Source of the DNA: a virus | Length of the DNA stretch: 21,647 nt | Direction: 5' to 3' (one strand) | Virus record (IMG/VR): IMGVR_UViG_3300046511_000086 | Coordinates: 1-21,647 of that record | In this document: positions 7,057-13,709 of the stretch, in pieces | Numbering within the stretch: position 1 is the first letter of the stretch | Layout of the letters: each line of letters starts with the position of its first letter | Notes under the pieces: generated by a model | Databases searched by the model: none | Told to the model about the DNA's origin: nothing | The model's input: only the letters and a program-made list of their open reading frames with translations | Made by a program: the position numbers and the translations under genes

Positions 7057-7521
7057 CTAGGCAGCGACCACCGTGGCGCCATCATCGAGCGGCACGTAGG
7101 TCAGGTACCACTTCATTGCACCCGTGGAAGAGGCGCCGGTCTTGAAGTCGATGGTACCGACCCTGGCCAGGTACGGAACGTTGGCCAGGCCGTTGCCCCC
7201 CGCCGTGTTGACCAGGAGGACACCGCCGAAGATGGCCGGAAGGGCGACCGTGGAGCCGACCTCCTTGCCGTTGATGTCCCCGACCGCGGTGGACCAGTTG
7301 ACATCGGTGCCCACGGTGGGGTTACCAATGATCTGGACCGTGGTGGCCTGGCCCTGGATCACCGTGGTGACCTCCCCGACGAACGACGTGATGAGCACGT
7401 CGCCACCGGTCACGGTGAACAGAGCGCTCTGAGCCGTCTGGGGGAGAGCCGCGGCATCCCGGGTGACCCGGTTCCCGTAGAGAAGGGTGCGCTGCTGCGA
7501 GCCCTTGATGAAGTCAGCCAT
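7057..7521 (-). CDS. Putative capsid decoration / virion protein B
   Basis: A 154-residue protein starting MADFIKGSQQRTLLYGNRVT. It is beta-rich with many Thr, Val and Gly residues (SALFTVTGGDVLITSFVGEV; TVQIIGNPTVGTDVNWSTAV) and has no enzymatic motif. The ATG is three bases after the preceding stop. Together with its neighbour at 7525-7974 it follows the capsid gene, the usual place for decoration proteins, and composition fits an abundant surface protein. N-terminal residues before the beta core resemble the arm of a trimeric decoration protein, but that is inference. Confidence 0.65.
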   Translation of the reverse strand: MADFIKGSQQRTLLYGNRVTRDAAALPQTAQSALFTVTGGDVLITSFVGEVTTVIQGQATTVQIIGNPTVGTDVNWSTAVGDINGKEVGSTVALPAIFGGVLLVNTAGGNGLANVPYLARVGTIDFKTGASSTGAMKWYLTYVPLDDGATVVAA

Positions 7522-7524
7522 GGC

Positions 7525-7974
7525 TCACGCCCCCAGGATCTGGAGGTTCGCCGGGGTCCGCTGCACGGTGAGGTCGTGTGTCACGACCACGATGGTGCAG
7601 TTGGTTCCGGTCACCTTGAGGTACTTGTACCCGTCAGCGATCTGCGAACCGAAGATGTCCACCACCGACATGTAGCCGGTGGTCCCGGCCAGGGCCAGGG
7701 AGTTCGTGGTCCAGACGGCCGGCATCTTGGTCCAGCCAGCGGTGCCGTTGGTGGCCGTGGACTGGTACCAACGGGTGGCCTGGCCAAAGCCGTTGGCCGG
7801 GGTGAAGTTGTCGTACGAACCGGCGAACGTCTTGGCCGCGGTGACCGCGATGGACGCTGCGCCGGAGGAAGTCGCGATGATCGAGACCGCGGAGGTCTCG
7901 TTCATGATGAATCCCTGACCGCTGGCGACCGTGATCACGTTGTAAACGCGTCCCAGTCCTTCCATACCCGCCAT
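7525..7974 (-). CDS. Putative capsid decoration / virion protein A
   Basis: A 149-residue protein, MAGMEGLGRVYNVITVASGQ. A very strong AGGAGGT ribosome-binding site seven bases upstream suggests high expression. The sequence is beta-rich and small-residue-rich (VSIIATSSGAASIAVTAAKT; YLKVTGTNCTIVVVTHDLTV), with no catalytic motif. It lies behind a terminator-like hairpin and may therefore be expressed from its own upstream signal. Position, expression signal and composition suggest a capsid decoration or head-fibre subunit. I cannot name the family. Confidence 0.65.
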   Translation of the reverse strand: MAGMEGLGRVYNVITVASGQGFIMNETSAVSIIATSSGAASIAVTAAKTFAGSYDNFTPANGFGQATRWYQSTATNGTAGWTKMPAVWTTNSLALAGTTGYMSVVDIFGSQIADGYKYLKVTGTNCTIVVVTHDLTVQRTPANLQILGA

Positions 7975-8068
7975 GGCAGGTACCTCCTACGTGTACGGCG
8001 AAGTCTTAGGCCGGGGGTGCCACTGCCCGGCTTGCTCACTCAGGACCCGGAAGGCCCCTACATGGGAA

Positions 8069-8098
8069 GAACCCGTGAGGCCTCTGCCTCACGGGTTC
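8069..8098 (-). terminator. Strong 13-bp hairpin after the endonuclease gene
   Basis: Perfect arms gaacccgtgaggc / gcctcacgggttc flank a four-base loop. On the minus strand the stem is followed by TTCCC, only a weak T-tract. It lies in the 174-base gap between the endonuclease VII-like gene and the next structural gene and probably ends or attenuates transcripts. A smaller 6-bp hairpin (gccggg/cccggc, 8010-8031) lies in the leader of the next gene. No clear -35/-10 pair was seen in the gap. Confidence 0.65.
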
Positions 8099-8148
8099 CA
8101 TAGTACGCCCCCACCGGTTAGCCAGTCGGTGTCTGGACCGGACCCATG

Positions 8149-8736
8149 TTACCCCCGGAGACGGAGGTTGGCCTCCCTGAGGTTCCGGGCAACCATTTCC
8201 ATGCGGTCCGGGTCGTCCCCGAAGGCGCCTATCCCTGTGTTGCACCCGTGGCACGCGAGCCCGCGCACGCACTCCCCACAAGACCTGTCGCTGTCACAGC
8301 ACGCGTGGTCGTGGTCCACGTGAACGCCCCGGGAAGCTTCGGGATCGAGAGCCTTCCCGCACAGGTAGCAGTTGCCGCCTTGTGCGTCCAGGATCTCTTT
8401 CCACGTGTCCCAGGTGATCCCGTGGCGGTACTTGAGATCCGAGGACGTGCTTCGCTCTCGGTCCCGCCAATAGTCCGGGTTCTCAGCCCGCTTCCTCGCG
8501 TGGTGTCGACGCGAAGCGGCACGACCCGGCTCCGGGTTGGCCGCATACTTCTCGTTGGCACGCTGCCGGTTGTACGCCTTGCGCGCTTCGGGGTCGTTCC
8601 AGTCGATCCGGGATGTACGAGCGTGTTTCCCACACGTACAGCCCGGAGCACAGGGGACCCTGGTTCCGCCCTTGCCACCGCTACGTGTGTGCTTTCCACA
8701 CGTGCAGTCTTCTTCACACTTCGCTCTGCCTGTCAT
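8149..8736 (-). CDS. Endonuclease VII-family HNH nuclease
   Basis: A 195-residue protein from the ATG at 8736, MTGRAKCEEDCTCGKHTRSG. The C-terminal half carries the endonuclease VII signature: C123-x2-C126 (NCYLCGKAL), the HVDHDH catalytic block at 139-144, then VRGLACHGCN with C162/C165 and a FGDDPDRM helix. The family cuts DNA at branched structures or as free-standing homing-type nucleases. The N-terminus has two copies of C-x3-C-x-C-G-K-H (C7-H16 and C29-H38), probably DNA-binding zinc knuckles, then a basic helical region. The frame is also open upstream, but that stretch lies inside the capsid gene. The chosen ATG follows GGGAGGT, which is buried in a hairpin. Insertion directly behind the capsid gene is typical for homing endonucleases. 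Confidence 0.87.
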   Translation of the reverse strand: MTGRAKCEEDCTCGKHTRSGGKGGTRVPCAPGCTCGKHARTSRIDWNDPEARKAYNRQRANEKYAANPEPGRAASRRHHARKRAENPDYWRDRERSTSSDLKYRHGITWDTWKEILDAQGGNCYLCGKALDPEASRGVHVDHDHACCDSDRSCGECVRGLACHGCNTGIGAFGDDPDRMEMVARNLREANLRLRG

Positions 8737-8773
8737 ACCTCCCACTCTACCAGAGAATGTAGAGTGGGAGGTA
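8736..8773 (-). promoter_or_regulatory. 15-bp hairpin that covers the endonuclease ribosome-binding site
   Basis: Perfect arms 8736-8750 and 8759-8773 flank an eight-base loop. In the minus-strand RNA the hairpin starts seven bases after the capsid stop codon. Its 3' arm contains the GGGAGGU ribosome-binding site and the A of the AUG of the endonuclease gene. It should block translation of the nuclease from the capsid transcript. It could also act as a transcript 3' end or RNA stabiliser, although no U-run follows. Confidence 0.8.
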
Positions 8774-8779
8774 CCTGGA

Positions 8780-10213
8780 TCAGCGGCTCGCGATGGCCAC
8801 AAACGGACTGAGCGTGTTTGAGCTGCCATTATGCGGCGTAAGCGGGCTCTGGAGCCACGGCCGACCGTCGACGCGGCTAACCAACCTGAACGCAACTTGG
8901 TTGTTCTGGAAGAGAAAATGCTCGGATGAGTCGACGCGGACCTGCTGACGGTCACCGATCAGGTAGTAGCTCAGGTCCACGAAGTTGATGTCACCCGTAG
9001 TACCGAGCGCCGGCGTCTTCTCAGTGAAGATGACCGGGCGACCCAGGATGGTCATGGGCGGCATGTCGGAGCCAGGCTGACTCCAGCCACCGATCCAGAC
9101 CGGGCCACCGCCGGTACCGACCGAGAGCGCCATGGTGGCCAACTCCGGGAAGGTATCGATCGAGGCGATCCAGTAGGCGTTTTTGAGCGACGTCGGCAGC
9201 ATGCGCGAGTACATCTTGACGATGTTTTCCCACACGATGGTCTTGGCGGTCTGGCCCGACTCCTTGGCGACCTGCACGGACGCCTCGGAGTTGATGAAGC
9301 CCTCGGGCTCACCCACACCGGAACCAGTCATGAACGAGACGTCCTCGAACCACGCGAGACCCTTCGGCACGCGGGAGTCGAACCAGCCGGCGAACGCCGG
9401 AGCGTCGTCCAGAAGCTCCGCAGGGACCTTGAAGAATCCCGTGAGCTTCTTCGCGTCAAGGACGACCTTGCCGAAGGTGGCCGTCGACTCAGTGAGCGAC
9501 GCGGCTTCCTCGGTCCAGTAGAACTGAACACCACCGAACAGCGAACTGACGTGGCTGGTGTCGTCCACGGTCGGGATCGGGACACGCAGCGTGCTCATGG
9601 GGATGACGGTCGCCTTGGAGCGGACGATCGTATCTTCCAGTGCAAGCTGATAGATCTCAGAGCGCATCAGCTCCGGGATCAGGAAGCCGCCGGCGCCAGG
9701 CTCTTCGGAGCTGAAGGAGTTCTGGAACTCCTGGATCCGACCCAGCTTGGCCACCATCTCCGCGCGCCCCGGACGGGTACTCGGAGCGCGAAGCTCAAAG
9801 ATCGCCTTGCAGTACTCCCCGATGTTGCTGAGGCGCTCCTCCTTAGGAAGCTCACGCTCAAGTGCGGCACCCATGGAGGTCTTGTTGTAGACCGTGCCAC
9901 GGCCCTTGCTGACCGCCGCAGTGCCCTCGGGGGTGAGGTCTCCGGCGTTGTTCAGGGATCCACCAAGCTTGGCGTTCCCCTTGCTGCTGCCGCCGTCACG
10001 AACCATGTCGAACAGAACCGACTGGACCTGGTTGCGCATGTCCGCAACGGTGTCCGGGTTGTTCTTGACGTAGTGACCGGCGTAGCTGTCGAGGAATTCC
10101 TTGGTCGTGCCGTTAGCCACGGCGGACGCCGAGAAGAAGTCCTTCAGCTTCGAATGGTCCCCTAGCGCGTCCAGCAAACCTTCAGAATCGGTGGGAACAG
10201 TCATCTTGGCCAT
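8780..10213 (-). CDS. Major capsid protein, HK97 fold, with N-terminal scaffold region
   Basis: A 477-residue protein starting MAKMTVPTDSEGLLDALGDH, one base after the protease stop. Residues ~1-165 are charged and helical, consistent with a delta/scaffold region removed at maturation. The shell part begins near SSEEPGAGGFLIPELMRSEI (GGFLIPE, 175-181), the usual start of the mature HK97-type capsid protein. Further hallmarks are FKVPAELLDDAPAF, a GSGVGEPEGFIN loop and LGRPVIFTEKTP. It forms the icosahedral shell. The preceding gene is the ClpP-like protease that would make the cut. The call is firm from family features and order; the exact cut site is inferred. Confidence 0.93.
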   Translation of the reverse strand: MAKMTVPTDSEGLLDALGDHSKLKDFFSASAVANGTTKEFLDSYAGHYVKNNPDTVADMRNQVQSVLFDMVRDGGSSKGNAKLGGSLNNAGDLTPEGTAAVSKGRGTVYNKTSMGAALERELPKEERLSNIGEYCKAIFELRAPSTRPGRAEMVAKLGRIQEFQNSFSSEEPGAGGFLIPELMRSEIYQLALEDTIVRSKATVIPMSTLRVPIPTVDDTSHVSSLFGGVQFYWTEEAASLTESTATFGKVVLDAKKLTGFFKVPAELLDDAPAFAGWFDSRVPKGLAWFEDVSFMTGSGVGEPEGFINSEASVQVAKESGQTAKTIVWENIVKMYSRMLPTSLKNAYWIASIDTFPELATMALSVGTGGGPVWIGGWSQPGSDMPPMTILGRPVIFTEKTPALGTTGDINFVDLSYYLIGDRQQVRVDSSEHFLFQNNQVAFRLVSRVDGRPWLQSPLTPHNGSSNTLSPFVAIASR

Positions 10214-11302
10214 TTAGTTGCCTCCCTTCAGGGCATCACGCAGGGCGGTTGCCATCAGCGTGTAATCAATCGAGTCATCCGGCGAGTAGTCCGGATTGAT
10301 CTTCTTCATCAGTCCCTCAAGCATGGACCGTGCTGCGTCCGCGTTCTTGAGATCCTGCGTCTGCGAAAGCCTTGCAAGGGCGTTCCGCACACCCGCCGCA
10401 TTGGGCGGGGAGTCGGGAGTGTATCGGTAGGGCAGTGCCCAATGGGCCTGGGTGGAGGGGTCGCCAGAGGTCTTCTCGCCAGCCGTGATGGCCCGGTAGA
10501 AAGCCTCCGGGTCATCGGCAGTAGTGCCGCCGTGCCAAGCCTTGGCAGCGTCCCAGGTGGACGTGTCGACGTCCGCGTTGCGGACCTGCTTCTCACCCTT
10601 GGTCTTCTTCTTCTTCGACCCTGGTACGGACGGAGCACTGTCGACATCGGTTTCGCCGGCTGCGTCCACGTTGAACACGGACAGGTCCCACGTGTTCTTG
10701 GGATCGTCCTGGCCGCTGATCCGGTCCGCCAGGCCATCGGCCACGGCTTCGGAATCCTTGTACCACGTGGTGGACTTCATCTTTGCGCGCCAGTAGTCCG
10801 CGGACTTGCCCGTACGCTCCGCATAGATGGACGCGATGTTGTCCGAGGCGGCGTCCAGCTGGTTCGCCAGATCACGCATATCGGCAGCGTTACCGATACC
10901 TGCCGCGAAGCCATCATGGATCATCATGGTGGAGAAAGGTGCCATCTCCAGCATGCCTGGGGACGCGGCCTGCGCGATGAACGAGGCTGCCGACGCAGCA
11001 AGACCGTCAATGGTGATGGCTACGGATCCGCGCCGGGATTTCAGTTGGTTGTAGATGGCAATAGCGTCGAAGACGTCGCCGCCGGGGGACGAAATATGAA
11101 CGTCAAGATCCCCGTTGATCCCGGAAAGTTCAGCCAGGAATTCACCAGCCGAGATCCCATAGAACCCGATTTCGTCGTAAATGCTGACTAGGGTCGGAAC
11201 GTCCGACTTGCCCTTGTTCTCGATTTTCCACCACTTGGTGGGCGCCCCGTGAAGGTTCTGAAGCCGCCGCGTGGAGCGCAACGGACGTGCACCGCGCGTC
11301 AT
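10214..11302 (-). CDS. ClpP-like prohead maturation protease
   Basis: A 362-residue protein whose ATG overlaps the portal TGA (ATGA). Residues ~35-200 show the ClpP/S49-like protease fold: VHISSPGGDVFDAIAIYNQL (SSPGG at 71-75), the nucleophile in GLAASAASFIA (Ser104) and the histidine in MMIHDGF (His129), followed by EAVADGLADRI. A Lys-rich linker (PGSKKKKTKGEKQ) leads to a C-terminal domain of ~130 residues (AHWALPYRYTPDSPPNAAGV; VRNALARLSQTQDLKNADA). This domain could be a scaffold or targeting region. The enzyme cleaves the capsid precursor and probably itself inside the prohead. It lies between portal and capsid genes, as expected. Confidence 0.9.
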   Translation of the reverse strand: MTRGARPLRSTRRLQNLHGAPTKWWKIENKGKSDVPTLVSIYDEIGFYGISAGEFLAELSGINGDLDVHISSPGGDVFDAIAIYNQLKSRRGSVAITIDGLAASAASFIAQAASPGMLEMAPFSTMMIHDGFAAGIGNAADMRDLANQLDAASDNIASIYAERTGKSADYWRAKMKSTTWYKDSEAVADGLADRISGQDDPKNTWDLSVFNVDAAGETDVDSAPSVPGSKKKKTKGEKQVRNADVDTSTWDAAKAWHGGTTADDPEAFYRAITAGEKTSGDPSTQAHWALPYRYTPDSPPNAAGVRNALARLSQTQDLKNADAARSMLEGLMKKINPDYSPDDSIDYTLMATALRDALKGGN

Positions 11303-13248
11303 GAGCGGCCTCCGAGTTCAATTGGCATGTATCCGTCGCTGAGAACACGACGGAGAAGCGACGACAGGTCCACACTATCCGTAACCGGGGCTTTCTCCTT
11401 AACCCACGCATTGCACACGTCGGTCTCGTAGATCACCCCTTTGACCAGAGTGCAGCCGTGAGGGGCCTGAAACATGGCACAGGTCCCACAGTTGCGACCC
11501 GGAACGTCTGCCTCGCGGTAGTCCACGCTCTTCTTACTGCGCTTCCGGACGTTGGTGAGTGCGTTCCCGACCGGGTACTCCTGGTCAGAGTGCATGTCCT
11601 CCCATGCACCGTGCTCGGAGTCAACGGTTCCGATGAAGGCGCGCAACGGCACGCCCAACTGGGCGGCAGCCAAGTAGCGGTGATGCCCGTCCACGAGTTG
11701 GAGCTTCGACCCCTTCGGGGTCTTCACCAGGATCACGGGCTTGAGCTTCTTGCCCGACTCCAGCCGCTCAACGAATTCGTACACCTGGTCCGGGCCGTCG
11801 TCCTCCATCTCCCCCGGGGTCCAGTCGATGTGATCCAGGGGGACAGACACCGGTCCCTTCCACTCAGCGTGGTGCATCCACCCCGTGGCACTCGGAGGGA
11901 AGTTCTCAGCAGCCTGTTCGAACACGGTCACGGATGCGTCAGCGTTGCGCAGCGTGATGGATTCCCTGTCCACCGGGACTGCTACGCCAGGCAGGGCCGG
12001 AGTCTCCGGAGGGGTGGGCTTAGCCGGCGTAGCGAAGTCCATGCCGGGCAGACCAACGACTTCCAGCACGTCATCCGGATCAAACCCGGCGTCGATCAAG
12101 GTTTTTGCCGCGTTCGACTTGGCCACCAACTCAGTTGATGCGTTTTCTGCGTTGACCGGGCTGGGGTCATCGAAATCGAATTCGCTGCCCTTCCCAGTCG
12201 TGCCGAAGAGGGGAAGCAACTTGGAGTTGAACGTGTCCCGTCGTCGGTTGAGTCGGGGCAGGACCTGCCATGAGACGAAGACCTCTTCACCCGTCTCAGC
12301 GTTAGCACGGTTGACGTCATCGGAAGAGCCCATCATGGACTTGTGGATGCGCCATGCCTCGCGAAGCTCGTCCCGGTTGGCCAGACGGAGATTCCCGTAC
12401 TCCATGTCCTTGTTCGTGGTGCTTGAGGGCTGCCACGTCATGCCGTCCTCAAGAACACCGACGTGGCCGGCGCGAGCGACGCCCCTGTGCGATTCACGCC
12501 AGCGTTCGATCAGTTCATCGAACTCGCGCTCAGACAAGTGGTTGGGAACCGTGATCACGCCGCCCGGGTCAGCGCCGTTGAGGAACAGGTTGCGCTGGTA
12601 CTCGGTCGCGTACCGCTGCTGCTGAATGTTGGGCATGATCGACTGGACCGGGCCCGCACCCCGGTAGGGGTCCATCGGGTCCGGACGCTTTTCGAGGATG
12701 ACCTCGCTACGCTTGAGCGGTACTTGCTCCCCAGTGGGCCCCGTGTAGATCCATCCGACGAGGTATTCGTTGGGATCCGGAACAGGCTCCATACGGTCGG
12801 GGCGCACGTACCACATGGATGTGGGGAAGCCCGCTTCCATATCCAGTACCCAAAACGTCTCACCCGTAAGTTCCTGGTGCTGCTGAGCGCCTTCAAAGAA
12901 TTCGAACCGGGAGTGGAAGGGGTTCGGGTTGTTGATCAGCTTGATAGCCGCGTGATCGATTATTTCCACACGCTGATCACTGCCAGTGTCACCCGTGCTG
13001 TACCGGCGGCGACCGTCGACCGGAGGCTTCTTGTAGAGATGCCACTCAGGGGTGGCTGTCGCTTCAGCGAGAAGCCCCACGATGCCGTACAGGGTCCCGG
13101 ACATGCCGTACTGGCGGAGAAACGTCTCTTTGTCCTGCTTACCCGCGCCCAGGCTGTAGCTCAGGCCGCGGGAGCGTGACGCAGGCTCCCCGATCGGGAT
13201 GGGCGGCTTGTTGCCGGCGTTGAGCAGTCGCCGGAGGCCTGACTTCAC
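11299..13248 (-). CDS. Portal protein fused to a ParB-like and a four-cysteine domain
   Basis: A 649-residue protein from GTG (GTGA overlap with the upstream stop). Residues ~1-410 are an HK97-type portal: MSGTLYGIVGLLAEATATPE, the helix-rich NIQQQRYATEYQRNLFLNGA, and the SMMGSSDDVNRANAETGEEV region. The portal forms the DNA channel and TerL docking ring. A Pro-rich linker (ATPAKPTPPETPALPG) follows. Residues ~450-545 resemble a ParB-type nuclease/NTP-binding fold, with LKPVILVKTPKGSKLQLVDG and GHHRYLAAAQLGVP (VDGHHR at 519-524). Residues ~578-616 hold C587, C590, C599 and C612 (GRNCGTCAMFQAPHGCTLV ... TDVCNAW), like the high-potential iron-sulfur type modules seen on phage virion proteins. 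A typical portal is ~400-500 residues. The extra domains are clear; their roles are inferred. Confidence 0.9.
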   Translation of the reverse strand: MKSGLRRLLNAGNKPPIPIGEPASRSRGLSYSLGAGKQDKETFLRQYGMSGTLYGIVGLLAEATATPEWHLYKKPPVDGRRRYSTGDTGSDQRVEIIDHAAIKLINNPNPFHSRFEFFEGAQQHQELTGETFWVLDMEAGFPTSMWYVRPDRMEPVPDPNEYLVGWIYTGPTGEQVPLKRSEVILEKRPDPMDPYRGAGPVQSIMPNIQQQRYATEYQRNLFLNGADPGGVITVPNHLSEREFDELIERWRESHRGVARAGHVGVLEDGMTWQPSSTTNKDMEYGNLRLANRDELREAWRIHKSMMGSSDDVNRANAETGEEVFVSWQVLPRLNRRRDTFNSKLLPLFGTTGKGSEFDFDDPSPVNAENASTELVAKSNAAKTLIDAGFDPDDVLEVVGLPGMDFATPAKPTPPETPALPGVAVPVDRESITLRNADASVTVFEQAAENFPPSATGWMHHAEWKGPVSVPLDHIDWTPGEMEDDGPDQVYEFVERLESGKKLKPVILVKTPKGSKLQLVDGHHRYLAAAQLGVPLRAFIGTVDSEHGAWEDMHSDQEYPVGNALTNVRKRSKKSVDYREADVPGRNCGTCAMFQAPHGCTLVKGVIYETDVCNAWVKEKAPVTDSVDLSSLLRRVLSDGYMPIELGGRS

Positions 13249-13514
13249 TCGCTGTCCGCAATGATGTGCTCAAGCAGGATCAGGGACGCCCCGGTTGCGA
13301 GCCATCCCCAGCCCCCGCCCAGGTGAAACGCCGCGTAGTCAATGCATCCGGTGCCGGCCACGGTCAGGGGGACCGCCTTCAGGTTGGCGATGGACGCCTT
13401 GTGCGGGGTCACCGCCTTTCGGATCACTGCGGTAAGAACCTCCGTGATCGCAGCGATAACGGAGGTGATGCGGGGGGTACTACGCCGGGATTCGCCGTGC
13501 GCCATTACTGCCAT
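13245..13514 (-). CDS. Small membrane protein between TerL and portal
   Basis: The frame also opens at 13523 (MMTM), but the near-perfect ribosome-binding site GGAGGTGA is best spaced for the ATG at 13514, giving 89 residues (MAVMAHGESRRSTPRITSVI). A first weakly hydrophobic helix (SVIAAITEVLTAVIRKAV) is followed by a hydrophobic C-terminal segment (YAAFHLGGGWGWLATGASLI, then LLEHII), a likely membrane span. The end overlaps the portal start (GTGA). I do not recognise the family. It could be an inner-membrane or virion-associated accessory protein. Confidence 0.7.
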   Translation of the reverse strand: MAVMAHGESRRSTPRITSVIAAITEVLTAVIRKAVTPHKASIANLKAVPLTVAGTGCIDYAAFHLGGGWGWLATGASLILLEHIIADSE

Positions 13515-13573
13515 GGTCATCACCTCCGTCGCTTAGTATGACTCTACGTGCTCATTGTGTCCATCGGGGCTGA

Positions 13574-13696
13574 TCAGCGACCTCCGCACGACTGACACGT
13601 GTGCCACGTCTGCCGGACCACGACCCGGGTACCCTCGGTCTCCGTTGTCTCTTCCAGCTTCCCGCCATCCCCATTGCACGCGCTACACACTGTCAT
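13574..13696 (-). CDS. 40-residue DnaJ-like zinc-finger protein
   Basis: A micro-gene from an ATG with GAAGGCAGG upstream. It encodes MTVCSACNGDGGKLEETTET, then EGTRVVVRQTWHTCQSCGGR. The two pairs C4-x2-C7-x-G-x-G and C34-x2-C37-x-G form a single zinc site like one DnaJ central-domain repeat. It starts 14 bases after the terminase stop. Such free-standing knuckles are common in phages; the function is unknown. The reading frame, codon use and both complete Cys pairs make it credible. Confidence 0.75.
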   Translation of the reverse strand: MTVCSACNGDGGKLEETTETEGTRVVVRQTWHTCQSCGGR

Positions 13697-13709
13697 CTCT
13701 GCCTGCCTT

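Noticed and set aside
6042-8103. Long plus-strand open frames (367 and 360 codons) opposite the structural genes
   Set aside because: They are antisense shadows common at high GC: Arg/Gly/His-rich, no domain pattern, no ribosome-binding site, and they cover several well-supported minus-strand genes.
8036-8148. Short frames in the gap after the endonuclease (9 and 21 codons, the latter starting MEPVRQRPHGF)
   Set aside because: The 21-codon frame lies across the 13-bp terminator-like hairpin, and neither has a protein-like composition or a convincing start.
8737-8955. Upstream extension of the endonuclease VII-like frame into the capsid gene
   Set aside because: The added 73 codons are Ser/Arg-rich shadow of the capsid gene, and the ATG at 8736 has a strong ribosome-binding site.
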